A DNA stretch of 64,000 bases from Luteitalea sp. GTDB taxonomy: Bacteria > Acidobacteriota > Vicinamibacteria > Vicinamibacterales > Vicinamibacteraceae. Where the stretch lies: contig WHTT01000004.1 of the NCBI GenBank assembly GCA_009377605.1, positions 58,185-122,184 of the forward strand, written 5' to 3'. Shown here in pieces: positions 50,274 through 58,211 of the stretch. Each line of letters opens with the position of its first letter. Positions within the stretch are counted from its first letter, which is position 1. The notes beneath the pieces were generated by a model. The model saw only the letters and a program-made list of their open reading frames with translations, searched no databases and was not told the DNA's origin. Made by a program: the position numbers and the translations under genes.

Positions 50274-52421
50274 TTACTCCGCGGGACGGACGCGAAGCAA
50301 GCGGAGACCGTTCCCAATCACGATGAGCGATGCACCCATGTCGGCGACAACGGCCATCCAGAGCGTCGCCATCCCGGCAATCGCCATTACCAGAAACGCG
50401 GCCTTCAGGCCGAGTGAAAAGGCCACGTTCGTCTTGACGGTGGCGAGCGTCTTGCGGCTGAGTGAAAGAGCGTACGGAAGCTTGTGAAGGTCGTCGCCCA
50501 TGAGAGCAACGTCGGCGGTCTCGAGCGCGACGTCCGTTCCGGCGACACCCATGGCGAGGCCCACGTCCGCGGCCGCAAGTGCCGGCGCATCGTTGACGCC
50601 GTCACCGGCCATCAGGACAGTGCCCGTGCGCGACTTGAGCCGCACAACCGCATCCACTTTGTCTTCGGGCAATAGGTCGGCGCGCCACTGGTCGGCGCCA
50701 ACGGCGTCAGCGGTCGCCTGGGCCGCCCGTGCACAATCTCCGCTCAACACGACAATTGGCGCTACCCCCTGGCGCTTCAGCTCGGCCACCACTGGCCGGC
50801 TCGCGGCTCGCAGCTCGTCTCCCAGGACCAGTGCGCCAACGACGTCACCGTCGAGCGCCACGAGGACAACAGAGCCGCCACTCGCCTCCGATGCGGCCAG
50901 CGCGCCAGCGACCGGACCGCTGTCCACGCCGCGCTCCCGCAAGAGTCGCTCGTTGCCCACGAGAAGCGTCGCGTGCCCGAGAGCTGCCTCGGCACCGCGC
51001 CCAGGCCAGGCACGGAAGTCGGACGCCGCGTCGATCGGAACGCTTTCAGCGCGGGCGAGCGCGACCACCGCACGCCCAATGGGATGCTCGGAACGGGCTT
51101 CCACGGCCGCCGCCAGGCGCACGACCGCCGCGCGGTCCCTGGGAGGGATGGGATAGACGTCGGTAACGGTCAGGCGTCCCGTTGTCAGTGTCCCTGTCTT
51201 GTCGAAGGCGATCGCTCGTACGTCGGCGAGGCGCTCGAGGTGGCGGCCACCCTTCACGAGGACGCCGTGGCGCGCAGCCACCGTGAGCGCGGACACGATC
51301 GCAACCGGCGTCGAGATGACCAGCGCGCACGGACAAGCAATAACGAGCAACACGAGCGCTCGGTAGATCCAGTCACTCCACGCGCCACCGAGTGCGAGCG
51401 GGGGCATCACCGCGACCAGCGCCGCGGACAGGAGCACAGCCGGCGTGTAGACGCGAGCGAACCGATCAACCCAGGCTTGGGAGGGCGCGCGTTGAGCCTG
51501 GGCCTGCTCGATCAAGTGCGTGATGCGGGCGATGGTGCTGTCGCGGCCCCTGCGCGTGACACGAACTTCCAGTGCGGCCGACCCATTGATGGTACCTGCG
51601 AATACCGGACTGCCGGGCCCTTTGGCCACCGGCAGCGACTCGCCCGTCACGGGCGATTGATCCACATCGCTCTCACCGTGGACGATGTCGCCGTCGAGTG
51701 GTACCCTCTCACCCGGCCGCACGACGATGACCTCACCGAGACCCACGGCATCCACCGGCACCGTCATGTCCTGACCGTTGCGGCGCACGAGGGCCTCCGC
51801 AGGCGCAAGCGACATCAGCGCGCGTACGGATCGGCGCACACGATCCATGCTGCGGACCTCCAGCCACTGCGCGAGCGCGAACAGGAAGATGACAGTTGCC
51901 CCTTCGAACCACTCGCCGATGAGCGCCGCGCCCGCGACGGCCACCAGCATGAGCGCATTGATGTCGAGCGTGCGCAGCCGCACGGCGGCTGCGGCCCGCC
52001 GCACCACGGGCAGGCCGCCCGCGACGGCAGCCCCACCAAACGCAGCAGCGAGCGCCCATTGCGCGGCGCCCGCCGCGTCGAGCAAAGCGCCGACGATCAC
52101 GAGCACACCGGAGACGGCAACGAAGAGACCGCGCGACCAGCCGCCGGCGACCGCCGGACGCGCACGGTCTTCGTCGTGCGGCCAGGCGCGCAAGCCCGCC
52201 TCTGCGACTGCCTCCGTGATGCGGGTGACGGAGATGCGGGCGGCGTCGTGATGGACACGCAGCTGCTGGCGGACAACGTCGGCCGAGAGCCCGGTCAGAC
52301 CAGGGAGCCGCTGCAGGTGCTTTTCCAGCAACGCCACCTCTTCGTGACAACAGAGGCCGTCGACGCGAAACGTCGACTCCGCGTGCTCGACACAAACATC
52401 GCAACTCGAACGCAGGACCAT
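50274..52421 (-). CDS. Heavy-metal P-type ATPase (Zn/Cd exporting)
   Basis: A 715-residue P1B ATPase. The N-terminal HMA-like domain has a metal-binding GLCCHEEVALLEKHL segment instead of GMxCxxC, a form seen in zinc/cadmium pumps; eight helices follow, with the CPC metal site VIACPCALVISTP, phosphorylation motif FDKTGTLTTG, HP motif SEHPIGRAVV, and hinge MAGDGVNDAPALAAADVG. The P1B-2 type exports Zn, Cd or Pb. The start at 52421 with GAGGGAG upstream is preferred over a TTG at 52424. It lies 10 bp after an ArsR regulator gene, which should control it. Confidence 0.93.
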   Translation of the reverse strand: MVLRSSCDVCVEHAESTFRVDGLCCHEEVALLEKHLQRLPGLTGLSADVVRQQLRVHHDAARISVTRITEAVAEAGLRAWPHDEDRARPAVAGGWSRGLFVAVSGVLVIVGALLDAAGAAQWALAAAFGGAAVAGGLPVVRRAAAAVRLRTLDINALMLVAVAGAALIGEWFEGATVIFLFALAQWLEVRSMDRVRRSVRALMSLAPAEALVRRNGQDMTVPVDAVGLGEVIVVRPGERVPLDGDIVHGESDVDQSPVTGESLPVAKGPGSPVFAGTINGSAALEVRVTRRGRDSTIARITHLIEQAQAQRAPSQAWVDRFARVYTPAVLLSAALVAVMPPLALGGAWSDWIYRALVLLVIACPCALVISTPVAIVSALTVAARHGVLVKGGRHLERLADVRAIAFDKTGTLTTGRLTVTDVYPIPPRDRAAVVRLAAAVEARSEHPIGRAVVALARAESVPIDAASDFRAWPGRGAEAALGHATLLVGNERLLRERGVDSGPVAGALAASEASGGSVVLVALDGDVVGALVLGDELRAASRPVVAELKRQGVAPIVVLSGDCARAAQATADAVGADQWRADLLPEDKVDAVVRLKSRTGTVLMAGDGVNDAPALAAADVGLAMGVAGTDVALETADVALMGDDLHKLPYALSLSRKTLATVKTNVAFSLGLKAAFLVMAIAGMATLWMAVVADMGASLIVIGNGLRLLRVRPAE

Positions 52422-52431
52422 CAACTCCCTC

Positions 52432-52782
52432 TTAGCGCGGTGCGTCTACGGCTTCGCGGACGTGCCCTGAGGCCTGCTGGAGCAGTGTGAGGATATGGTG
52501 ATCGTCGAGGCCATAGAAAACGAGGCGCCCGCTCCGGCGCGCGCGGACGAGCCGAGCGCCGCGGAGCAAGCGGAGCTGGTGCGACACTGCGGATTCGGAC
52601 AGCCCGACGATGGCCGCAAGATTACATACGCAGATTTCACCCTGGGACAGGGCATCGAGCAGCCGCACCCTGGTCGGATCGCCGAGCAGCCGGAACGTCT
52701 CCGCGAGCGCGGTGGCAGTGCGATCGCTGACGAGCTGGCGTCGAAGGCGCGCGACGGTGGCGGGATCGGTGTGGGTGTCCAC
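52432..52782 (-). CDS. ArsR/SmtB-family metal-responsive repressor
   Basis: A 116-residue winged-helix regulator. The recognition part shows ALAETFRLLGDPTRVRLLDAL, EICVCNLAAIVGLSESAVSHQLRLL and ARRSGRLVFYGLDDHHILTLL. CVC in the alpha-3N/alpha-R region recalls CadC-type metal sites, and DDHH near the end matches the alpha-5 zinc site of SmtB/CzrA, so it should repress the zinc/cadmium pump until metal rises. The GTG at 52782 gives family-normal length; the frame is open to 52911, across a putative operator. Confidence 0.88.
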   Translation of the reverse strand: MDTHTDPATVARLRRQLVSDRTATALAETFRLLGDPTRVRLLDALSQGEICVCNLAAIVGLSESAVSHQLRLLRGARLVRARRSGRLVFYGLDDHHILTLLQQASGHVREAVDAPR

Positions 52783-53114
52783 ACACCGGTCATCAGCACT
52801 GCTGGGCGTTGTAGCCTGCTCTGGTAACCGGCGATGGTCCGGAGACGTAGTACTTGGAGACTTGGTAGATGTCAGCAAGGCTCTATATCTGAACACATGC
52901 TCAATCGTCACATTGTAGCACGACCGAGGCGGCCTGAAGGCCGCGCGCTACGTCTATATCCGTGCAGAAGGAGCCTGTCCTCTTGCGCCACGGTTGACAC
53001 AGTTTTCCGCCACCACTAGGATTTTTGGTTGCGATTCCTCATCAGGCTCGGTGCAACGCCTGGTCCTGCAAGCCACGCGTCGACTCCGGCGCGATTCATA
53101 GTTGGGAGTGCACG
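52783..53114. other. Intergenic interval with operator candidate
   Basis: About 330 bases between divergent ArsR and ABC-transporter genes. It holds the TGAACA dyad at 52890-52903 and a short GGCGGCCTGAAGGCCGC hairpin at about 52926-52942 of the GC-rich repeat kind. Nothing else was recognised. Confidence 0.5.
52890..52903. promoter_or_regulatory. Candidate ArsR/SmtB operator
   Basis: TGAACACATGCTCA is an imperfect dyad resembling the TGAACA...TGTTCA sites of zinc-responsive ArsR proteins. It lies about 110 bases upstream of the chosen repressor start, in an AT-richer stretch (TATATCTGAACA) suited to a promoter. One half-site differs from the consensus at one base. Confidence 0.4.
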
Positions 53115-54137
53115 GTGATCGAGGTCCAGCACCTCACGAAGCGATACGGTCTGACCACGGCCGTTGACGACATCAGCTTCTCAGTTGGGAAAGGCGAGAT
53201 TCTCGGGTTCCTGGGACCGAACGGCGCCGGGAAGACGACGACGATGCGTGTCCTCACGGGGTATATGCCAGCCACGCAGGGCAAGGCGACGGTTGCGGGC
53301 TACGACGTCTTCGAGCAGCCCGTCGAAGCCAAGCGCCGGACGGGATATCTTCCCGAGACTCCGCCGCTGTATCCGGAGATGACCGTCCACGAGTATCTGA
53401 CCTTCGTGGCGGCTATCAAGGGGATCCCGTCCGCAAGCCGCAAGCGCCAAGTCGACAACTCGCTACAAACGGCGAGAATCACAGACGTCGTGTACAAGCG
53501 CTGCGGAGCGCTCTCGAAGGGGTACCGCCAGCGCGTGGGGCTGGCGCAGGCAGTGCTTCACAATCCCGAAGTGCTCATCCTGGACGAGCCCACTGCCGGC
53601 CTCGACCCCAAACAGATCATCGACACGCGCGAGCTGATCAAGAGCCTCGCGGGCGACCATACGATCGTGCTCAGCACGCACATCCTGCCCGAGGTCGCCC
53701 AAACCTGCCAGCGCGTCGTCATCATCAACAAGGGACGCGTCGTCGCGGAGGACACGCCCGAGAACCTAACGGCGTCTGTTACGGACGTCGAGGCTATCTA
53801 CGTGCAGGTGGACACAGGTGGCGTCGACGCGGCGCCGACGCTCCAGGGCGTGGCTGGCGTGACGCGTGTGGTGGGGACGGAGGCGCGCGACAGCCGGTTC
53901 GCCTTCGAAGTGCACAGCGAGCCGGCCCGCGATGTGCGCCGGGACCTCGTGGCGGCCATCGTCTCGCAGGGCTGGGGCTTATTGGAGCTGCGACCATTGC
54001 GATTGAGCCTGGAGGAGGTCTTCCTCCAGCTGACGACCGAGGAGCACGACGCCCCGGAGACAAGCCCCCCGGAGACAAGCCCCCACGAGACAAACGCCCC
54101 GGAGACAAGCGCCCAGGAGACAACAATTCATGAGTAA
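53115..54137 (+). CDS. ABC transporter ATP-binding protein (Gld/ABC-2 exporter type)
   Basis: A 340-residue ATPase. Walker A GPNGAGKTTTMRVL, Q-loop RTGYLPETPPLYPEM, signature ALSKGYRQRVGLAQAVL, Walker B EVLILDEPTAGLDPKQ and VLSTHILPEVAQ are present, then a C-terminal regulatory domain. GTG at 53115 begins VIEVQHLTKRYG; no good earlier start. The last 28 residues are five PETSP-like repeats (54049-54124), a tail not expected in the family. The gene overlaps the permease start by 8 bases and leads the cluster with permease, GldG-like and DUF4340 genes, a module known from gliding and export-type ABC systems. Confidence 0.9.
   Translation: MIEVQHLTKRYGLTTAVDDISFSVGKGEILGFLGPNGAGKTTTMRVLTGYMPATQGKATVAGYDVFEQPVEAKRRTGYLPETPPLYPEMTVHEYLTFVAAIKGIPSASRKRQVDNSLQTARITDVVYKRCGALSKGYRQRVGLAQAVLHNPEVLILDEPTAGLDPKQIIDTRELIKSLAGDHTIVLSTHILPEVAQTCQRVVIINKGRVVAEDTPENLTASVTDVEAIYVQVDTGGVDAAPTLQGVAGVTRVVGTEARDSRFAFEVHSEPARDVRRDLVAAIVSQGWGLLELRPLRLSLEEVFLQLTTEEHDAPETSPPETSPHETNAPETSAQETTIHE
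54049..54124 (+). repeat. 15-18-bp coding repeats with Shine-Dalgarno-like core
   Basis: Five units resembling GCCCCGGAGACAAGC end directly at the permease start; the last reads GCGCCCAGGAGACAA. Each contains GGAGAC or GAGAC, so the permease ribosome site appears to have been duplicated upstream inside the ATPase gene, making the PETSP tail. Confidence 0.75.
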
Positions 54138-54903
54138 TGTTCTCGCGATCACGCGAAAGGAGCTGCGCGCGTACTTCACGTCGCCGATTGCCTACGCGAC
54201 GATCGGCCTTTTCGCGCTGATCTTCGGCCTGATGTTCGTCGCGTTCTTGCGATTCTTCCTGGACCAGAGCCTGCGCACCGGCCAGATGGGGATGGGTGGC
54301 CCTCAGAGCGTCAACGTCAATCAAATGCTCATTCGGCCGCTCCTGCTCCAAACGAGCGTCATCGTCCTCTTCGTGCTACCGCTCCTGAGCATGCGAACGT
54401 TTGCCGAAGAAAAGCGCAGTGGGACGATGGAGCTGCTGCTCACCTCGCCGCTCCGTGACTGGGAGATCATCCTCGGCAAGTTCTTTGGCGCTGCGGCTCT
54501 CTATGCGCTGATGCTCGCCGTGACTTGGCTCAGCGTGGTCTGGTTGTTCATGTACGGCAACCCCGAGTGGCGCCAGGTTCTCACGGGCTATCTCGGCCTC
54601 CTACTGCTGGGGAGCTCGTTCCTGTCCTTGGGAATGTTCATCTCGAATCTGACGCAGAACCAGATCGTCGCCTGCTTCGTGACCTTCGCGGTGTTGTTGC
54701 TGCTCCTGCTCTTGAATTGGGTGGCGGAGTTCGCTGGTCCGATGATGCGGGAGGTCGTGACCGCGCTTTCCATCACCGAGCACTTCGATGACTTCGCGAA
54801 GGGCGTCATCGACACGAAGCATCTCGTGTACTACGCGAGCTTCATCTTCTTCGGGCTGTTCCTCACGTCGCGCTCGCTCGACGCCGATCGGTGGAGGGGA
54901 TGA
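54130..54903 (+). CDS. ABC-2 type transporter permease
   Basis: A 257-residue inner-membrane protein with six predicted helices. The N-terminal amphipathic segment NVLAITRKELRAYFTSP and the FAEEKRSGTMELLLTSPLRDW segment are characteristic of ABC-2 permeases of the GldF/NosY kind. AGGAGAC stands before the ATG. It pairs with the preceding ATPase; the exported substrate is unknown. Confidence 0.9.
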   Translation: MSNVLAITRKELRAYFTSPIAYATIGLFALIFGLMFVAFLRFFLDQSLRTGQMGMGGPQSVNVNQMLIRPLLLQTSVIVLFVLPLLSMRTFAEEKRSGTMELLLTSPLRDWEIILGKFFGAAALYALMLAVTWLSVVWLFMYGNPEWRQVLTGYLGLLLLGSSFLSLGMFISNLTQNQIVACFVTFAVLLLLLLLNWVAEFAGPMMREVVTALSITEHFDDFAKGVIDTKHLVYYASFIFFGLFLTSRSLDADRWRG

Positions 54904-54987
54904 GAGCGCCGATGGACACACGTGCCGATCTAGGCGCGGCTCGAGATCTTCCCTCTCTGTTTTGTGAACGGCCAACCTGAGCGCATT

Positions 54988-56643
54988 ATGAACACCGCGA
55001 TGCTGAAGAGAATCTTGAACTGGATTGGTTGGGTTGGCGTCGCCCTCGTGCTGGCCGCCGTGGCCCTGCTCGTCGTCAAGCCGGATCTCACGACGGTCCG
55101 ATGGTGGCTCGCGATGGCGGGTCTCGTGTGCGTGCTGCTGTATCTGGCCAGCCAGTGGCGCGAGATCATCGGTGCGTTCGGCAACCGCTCGGTCCGCTAC
55201 GGCTCGCTTTCACTCGGCAGCATTGCGATCGTGATTGGCATCCTCGCGGGCGTGAACTATGTGGCTGGACGGGAGAGCAAACGCTGGGATCTCACGGCAT
55301 CGAAGCAGTTCAGCCTGTCTGATCAGACCAAGAGCGTGCTCGCCGACCTCGAGTCGCCGGTTCAGGTCAAGGTGTTCGCGCGCGACATGAACGCGGGCGA
55401 GTTCCGCGACCGCCTGATGGAGTACCAGAACGCATCGGATCAGGTGAAGGTCGAGTACATCGATCCCGACCAGCAGCGCACCGTTGCGAACAAGTACAAG
55501 ATTCAGCAGTACGGCACCATCGTTGTCGAGTACGGCGGTCGCAGCGAGCGGACCACGACCAACAGTGAGCAGGAGGTCACGGCGGCGATTGTCCGTGCCG
55601 TCGAGGGTGGACAGAAGAAGGTCTACTTCGTCCAGGGGCATGGCGAGCGCGATCCGACGAGCGCGGATGAGCGCGGCGGGTACAACGCAGCCACCGAGCA
55701 GCTCAAGACCGAGAACTTCGAAGTCGAACCCCTCCAGCTCGCGCAGCAGCGTGACGTTCCCGAGGATGCGAACGTCGTCGTTGTCGCGGGCCCACAGACG
55801 GATCTCCTCGAGCCGGAGGTCGAGGCGCTTCGCCGATACCTCAACCGCGGCGGGAAGCTGCTCCTCATGCTCGATCCGCCGACGAGCCAAGAGAGCCAGG
55901 AACTGACGAGCCTCGTTGCGTTGGCGCACGAGTGGGGCATCGAGGTGGGCACCAACGTGGTCGTGGATGCCAGCGGCATGGGGCAGCTCATCGGCTCCGG
56001 TCCAGAGACGCCGCTCGCCATGACCTATCCAGAGCATGCCATTACGACCAACTTCAAGATGATGACGGCGTTCCCCCTCGCCAGATCCATTACGCCCGTC
56101 AGTGACGGCGTCGATGGGCGCACGGCGCAAGCAGTGGTCGAAACCAGCGATAACAGTTGGGCCGAGGCGAATCTCGGCGCTCTCGCCGCGGGCGGTGAGG
56201 TGTCGCTGGATGAAGAGGCGGGCGACAAGCCGGGGCCAATTCCGCTGGCAGCCGCCGTGTCACTACCGGCCCCAGAGCCAGAGCCAGAGCCAGAGGCAAA
56301 GGCCGGTGGAAACGGCGAAGCCTCCAAGGAGGAGGCTTCCGAGGCCGAAGGCGCCAGTGACGACACCAAAACGCCTGAGACGCGGGTGGTCGTCTTTGGC
56401 GACTCCGACTTCGCTTCCAACAGCGTGCTCGGCTTGCAGGGTAACCGCGACCTGTTCCTGAACACCTTGAACTGGCTGGCGGAGCAGGAATCGCTCATCG
56501 ACATCCGCCCACAGGAACCGGACGATCGGCGCGTCACCATGACGGCGGCACAAACCACCCGCGTGGTCTGGCTGTCGATGTTGGCGGTGCCCGCGCTGGT
56601 CTTCATGAGCGGCGTCTACATCTGGTGGCGGAGGCGAGGATGA
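54988..56643 (+). CDS. GldG-like ABC transporter auxiliary protein
   Basis: A 551-residue membrane protein: N-terminal helices (about residues 8-90), an extracytoplasmic domain resembling the ABC-type uncharacterised transport family (RKWDL-like RWDLTASKQFSLSDQTKSVL, PVQVKVFARDM, VVVVAGPQTDLLEPEVEAL, GGKLLLMLDPP), an acidic Pro/Glu low-complexity linker near residues 420-460 (EPEPEPEPEAKAGG), and a C-terminal helix. It corresponds to GldG in gliding systems. ATG at 54988 is preferred; GTG at 54964 is possible. It overlaps the DUF4340 gene by 4 bases. Confidence 0.85.
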   Translation: MNTAMLKRILNWIGWVGVALVLAAVALLVVKPDLTTVRWWLAMAGLVCVLLYLASQWREIIGAFGNRSVRYGSLSLGSIAIVIGILAGVNYVAGRESKRWDLTASKQFSLSDQTKSVLADLESPVQVKVFARDMNAGEFRDRLMEYQNASDQVKVEYIDPDQQRTVANKYKIQQYGTIVVEYGGRSERTTTNSEQEVTAAIVRAVEGGQKKVYFVQGHGERDPTSADERGGYNAATEQLKTENFEVEPLQLAQQRDVPEDANVVVVAGPQTDLLEPEVEALRRYLNRGGKLLLMLDPPTSQESQELTSLVALAHEWGIEVGTNVVVDASGMGQLIGSGPETPLAMTYPEHAITTNFKMMTAFPLARSITPVSDGVDGRTAQAVVETSDNSWAEANLGALAAGGEVSLDEEAGDKPGPIPLAAAVSLPAPEPEPEPEAKAGGNGEASKEEASEAEGASDDTKTPETRVVVFGDSDFASNSVLGLQGNRDLFLNTLNWLAEQESLIDIRPQEPDDRRVTMTAAQTTRVVWLSMLAVPALVFMSGVYIWWRRRG

Positions 56644-57977
56644 GTCGGGGGCGCTCCTTCCTGATCTTGCTCGTCGTCGGCCTTGGCCTTGGCGCCTACA
56701 TTTATTTCGTCGAGCGGCACCGACCGCCGGCCGAGGAGCGTGACGCCGAAACGCTCGAAAAGGTATTCCCGGACCTCGACGCCGCCAAGCTGACCGAGCT
56801 GACCGTGAAGGCGGCATCAGGCGCGACCACGACGCTCAAGAAGGAGGGAGCGTCGTGGCAGATTGTCGCCCCAATCCAAGGGGCGGCAGACGAGAGTGAG
56901 GTCTCCAGCATTACGTCGAACCTCTCGACGCTCGAGATTCAGCGTGTGCTGGTCGAGAAACCGAAGGACGTGGCGCAGTACGGCCTCGCGGAACCTCGAG
57001 TAGAGGTCACGTTCCGCGTATCGGGCCAGCCGAAGCCGCACCAGCTCCTGATTGGAGAAAAGACGCCTACGGAAGGGGACCTGTACGCTCGCGTGGACGG
57101 TGCACCGCGCGTGATCCTCGTGCCTTCCGGGCTCGAGACGACATTCGACCGCGACACCTTCGCGTTGCGTGACAAGAGTGTGCTGACCTTCGATCGCGAC
57201 AAAGTGGATCGGCTCGACGCCAGGAGCGCGTCCTGGGAGCTCCAGCTCGTGAAGAAGGGGGATACGTGGCAGATGGCGAAGCCATGGTCCACGCGCGTCG
57301 ACAGTGGCACGGTGGAGTCACTGCTCGGAAGTCTCGCGTCGGGGCAGATGAAAGCGCTCATCGCCGATGACGCAAAGACGCTCGATACGTACGCTCTCGA
57401 CAAGCCCTCGGTGACCGTGACGCTCCACTCCGGCAGCACCTCGGCCTCCCTGCTCCTGGGCCGAGACGCCGATGAGGAAGGCGTCTACGCAAAGGATGGC
57501 TCACGTCCGATGGTATTCACGGTCGAGAGCACGCTCGCCGACGATCTGCGGCGCGAGCCATCGGAGTACCGGCCGAAAGAGCTCTTCGCGTTCCAGAACG
57601 TCACCGGCCAGCGCCTCGAGATCACTCGCGACGGCACCAAGCGACTCTTCGAAAAGAGGAAGGAATCGAAAGACGACAGCGCTCCGGAGCGCTGGACACA
57701 GGTGCAGCCGCAAGCCAAGGTCGACGCGGCGACAGTGGATGACCTGGCGTCGCGGATTGCCGACCTTCGAGCAGACTCGTACGTCGACTCGCTCCCCGCC
57801 GGCAGCGCGCAAGTCGTCGCGATCACGGCGGTCTCCGAGGGCGACAAGAGCGAGAGCGTGACGCTGTACCGCTCCGGCAAGGAGGCATACGCCGTTCGCA
57901 CCGGCGAGCCTGGCGCCGCCACAATCCCCGCCGATACCCTCGACGACGTCGTCAAAGCGCTCGACGCGGTCAAGTAG
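56640..57977 (+). CDS. DUF4340 domain protein, exporter accessory
   Basis: A 445-residue protein with an N-terminal membrane anchor (residues 4-24) and repeated DUF4340-type domains: VFPDLDAAKLTELTVKAASG with WQIVAPIQGAADESEV, then WELQLVKKGDTWQMAKPW and a third copy near WTQVQPQAKVDAATV. Members usually follow GldG-like genes, as here, and may act as a periplasmic adaptor. ATG at 56640 overlaps the previous stop (ATGA). Function is unknown; the domain order is clear. Confidence 0.85.
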   Translation: MSRGRSFLILLVVGLGLGAYIYFVERHRPPAEERDAETLEKVFPDLDAAKLTELTVKAASGATTTLKKEGASWQIVAPIQGAADESEVSSITSNLSTLEIQRVLVEKPKDVAQYGLAEPRVEVTFRVSGQPKPHQLLIGEKTPTEGDLYARVDGAPRVILVPSGLETTFDRDTFALRDKSVLTFDRDKVDRLDARSASWELQLVKKGDTWQMAKPWSTRVDSGTVESLLGSLASGQMKALIADDAKTLDTYALDKPSVTVTLHSGSTSASLLLGRDADEEGVYAKDGSRPMVFTVESTLADDLRREPSEYRPKELFAFQNVTGQRLEITRDGTKRLFEKRKESKDDSAPERWTQVQPQAKVDAATVDDLASRIADLRADSYVDSLPAGSAQVVAITAVSEGDKSESVTLYRSGKEAYAVRTGEPGAATIPADTLDDVVKALDAVK

Positions 57978-57992
57978 CCATGCGAAACAGAG

Positions 57993-58030
57993 GTAGGGCG
58001 CGGCTTTAGCCGCGCCGGGTGGAACGGCGA
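57993..58030. repeat. GTAGGGCGCGGCTTTAGCCGCGC repeat left half
   Basis: A dyad GCGCGGCTTTAGCCGCGC opens a repeat whose closing GGGGCGCCCTAC lies after 58202. The two halves are separated by the MITE at 58042-58200. Confidence 0.6.
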
Positions 58031-58041
58031 CCATGCCCCTA

Positions 58042-58200
58042 AGGGCCTGTCAGGGAATAAGTGTGCCGTTCTGGGTGTCGAGGCGCCCGTCTGGCAAGGC
58101 GCGAGGAGTGCGCATACCGGGAGTATGTAAGCGACGAGCAACGCTGCGAGACGGGATGCATCGGCAGCCAGAATGGTGCACTTATTCCCTGACAGGCCCT
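58042..58200. mobile_element. MITE-like element B with terminal inverted repeats
   Basis: About 159 bp. The inverted ends begin AGGGCCTGTCAGGGAATAAG and extend to about 33 bp with a few mismatches (to TTCTGG). The interior (GGCGCCCG, CTGGC, AGGCGCGAGGAG, GCATAC, CGACGAGCAACG, GGGATGC) matches the reverse complement of the element at 2568-2738 over about 80 bases, while the ends do not. There is no coding capacity. The flanks CCCCTA/TAGGGG suggest insertion at TA or TAA inside the older GTAGGG...CCCTAC repeat. Confidence 0.78.
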
Positions 58201-58211
58201 AAAGGGGCGCC

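Noticed and set aside
50973..52490. A 505-codon plus-strand open frame opposite the P-type ATPase
   Set aside because: Composition is Arg/His/Gln-rich shadow sequence without motifs, whereas the minus strand encodes a clear P1B ATPase.
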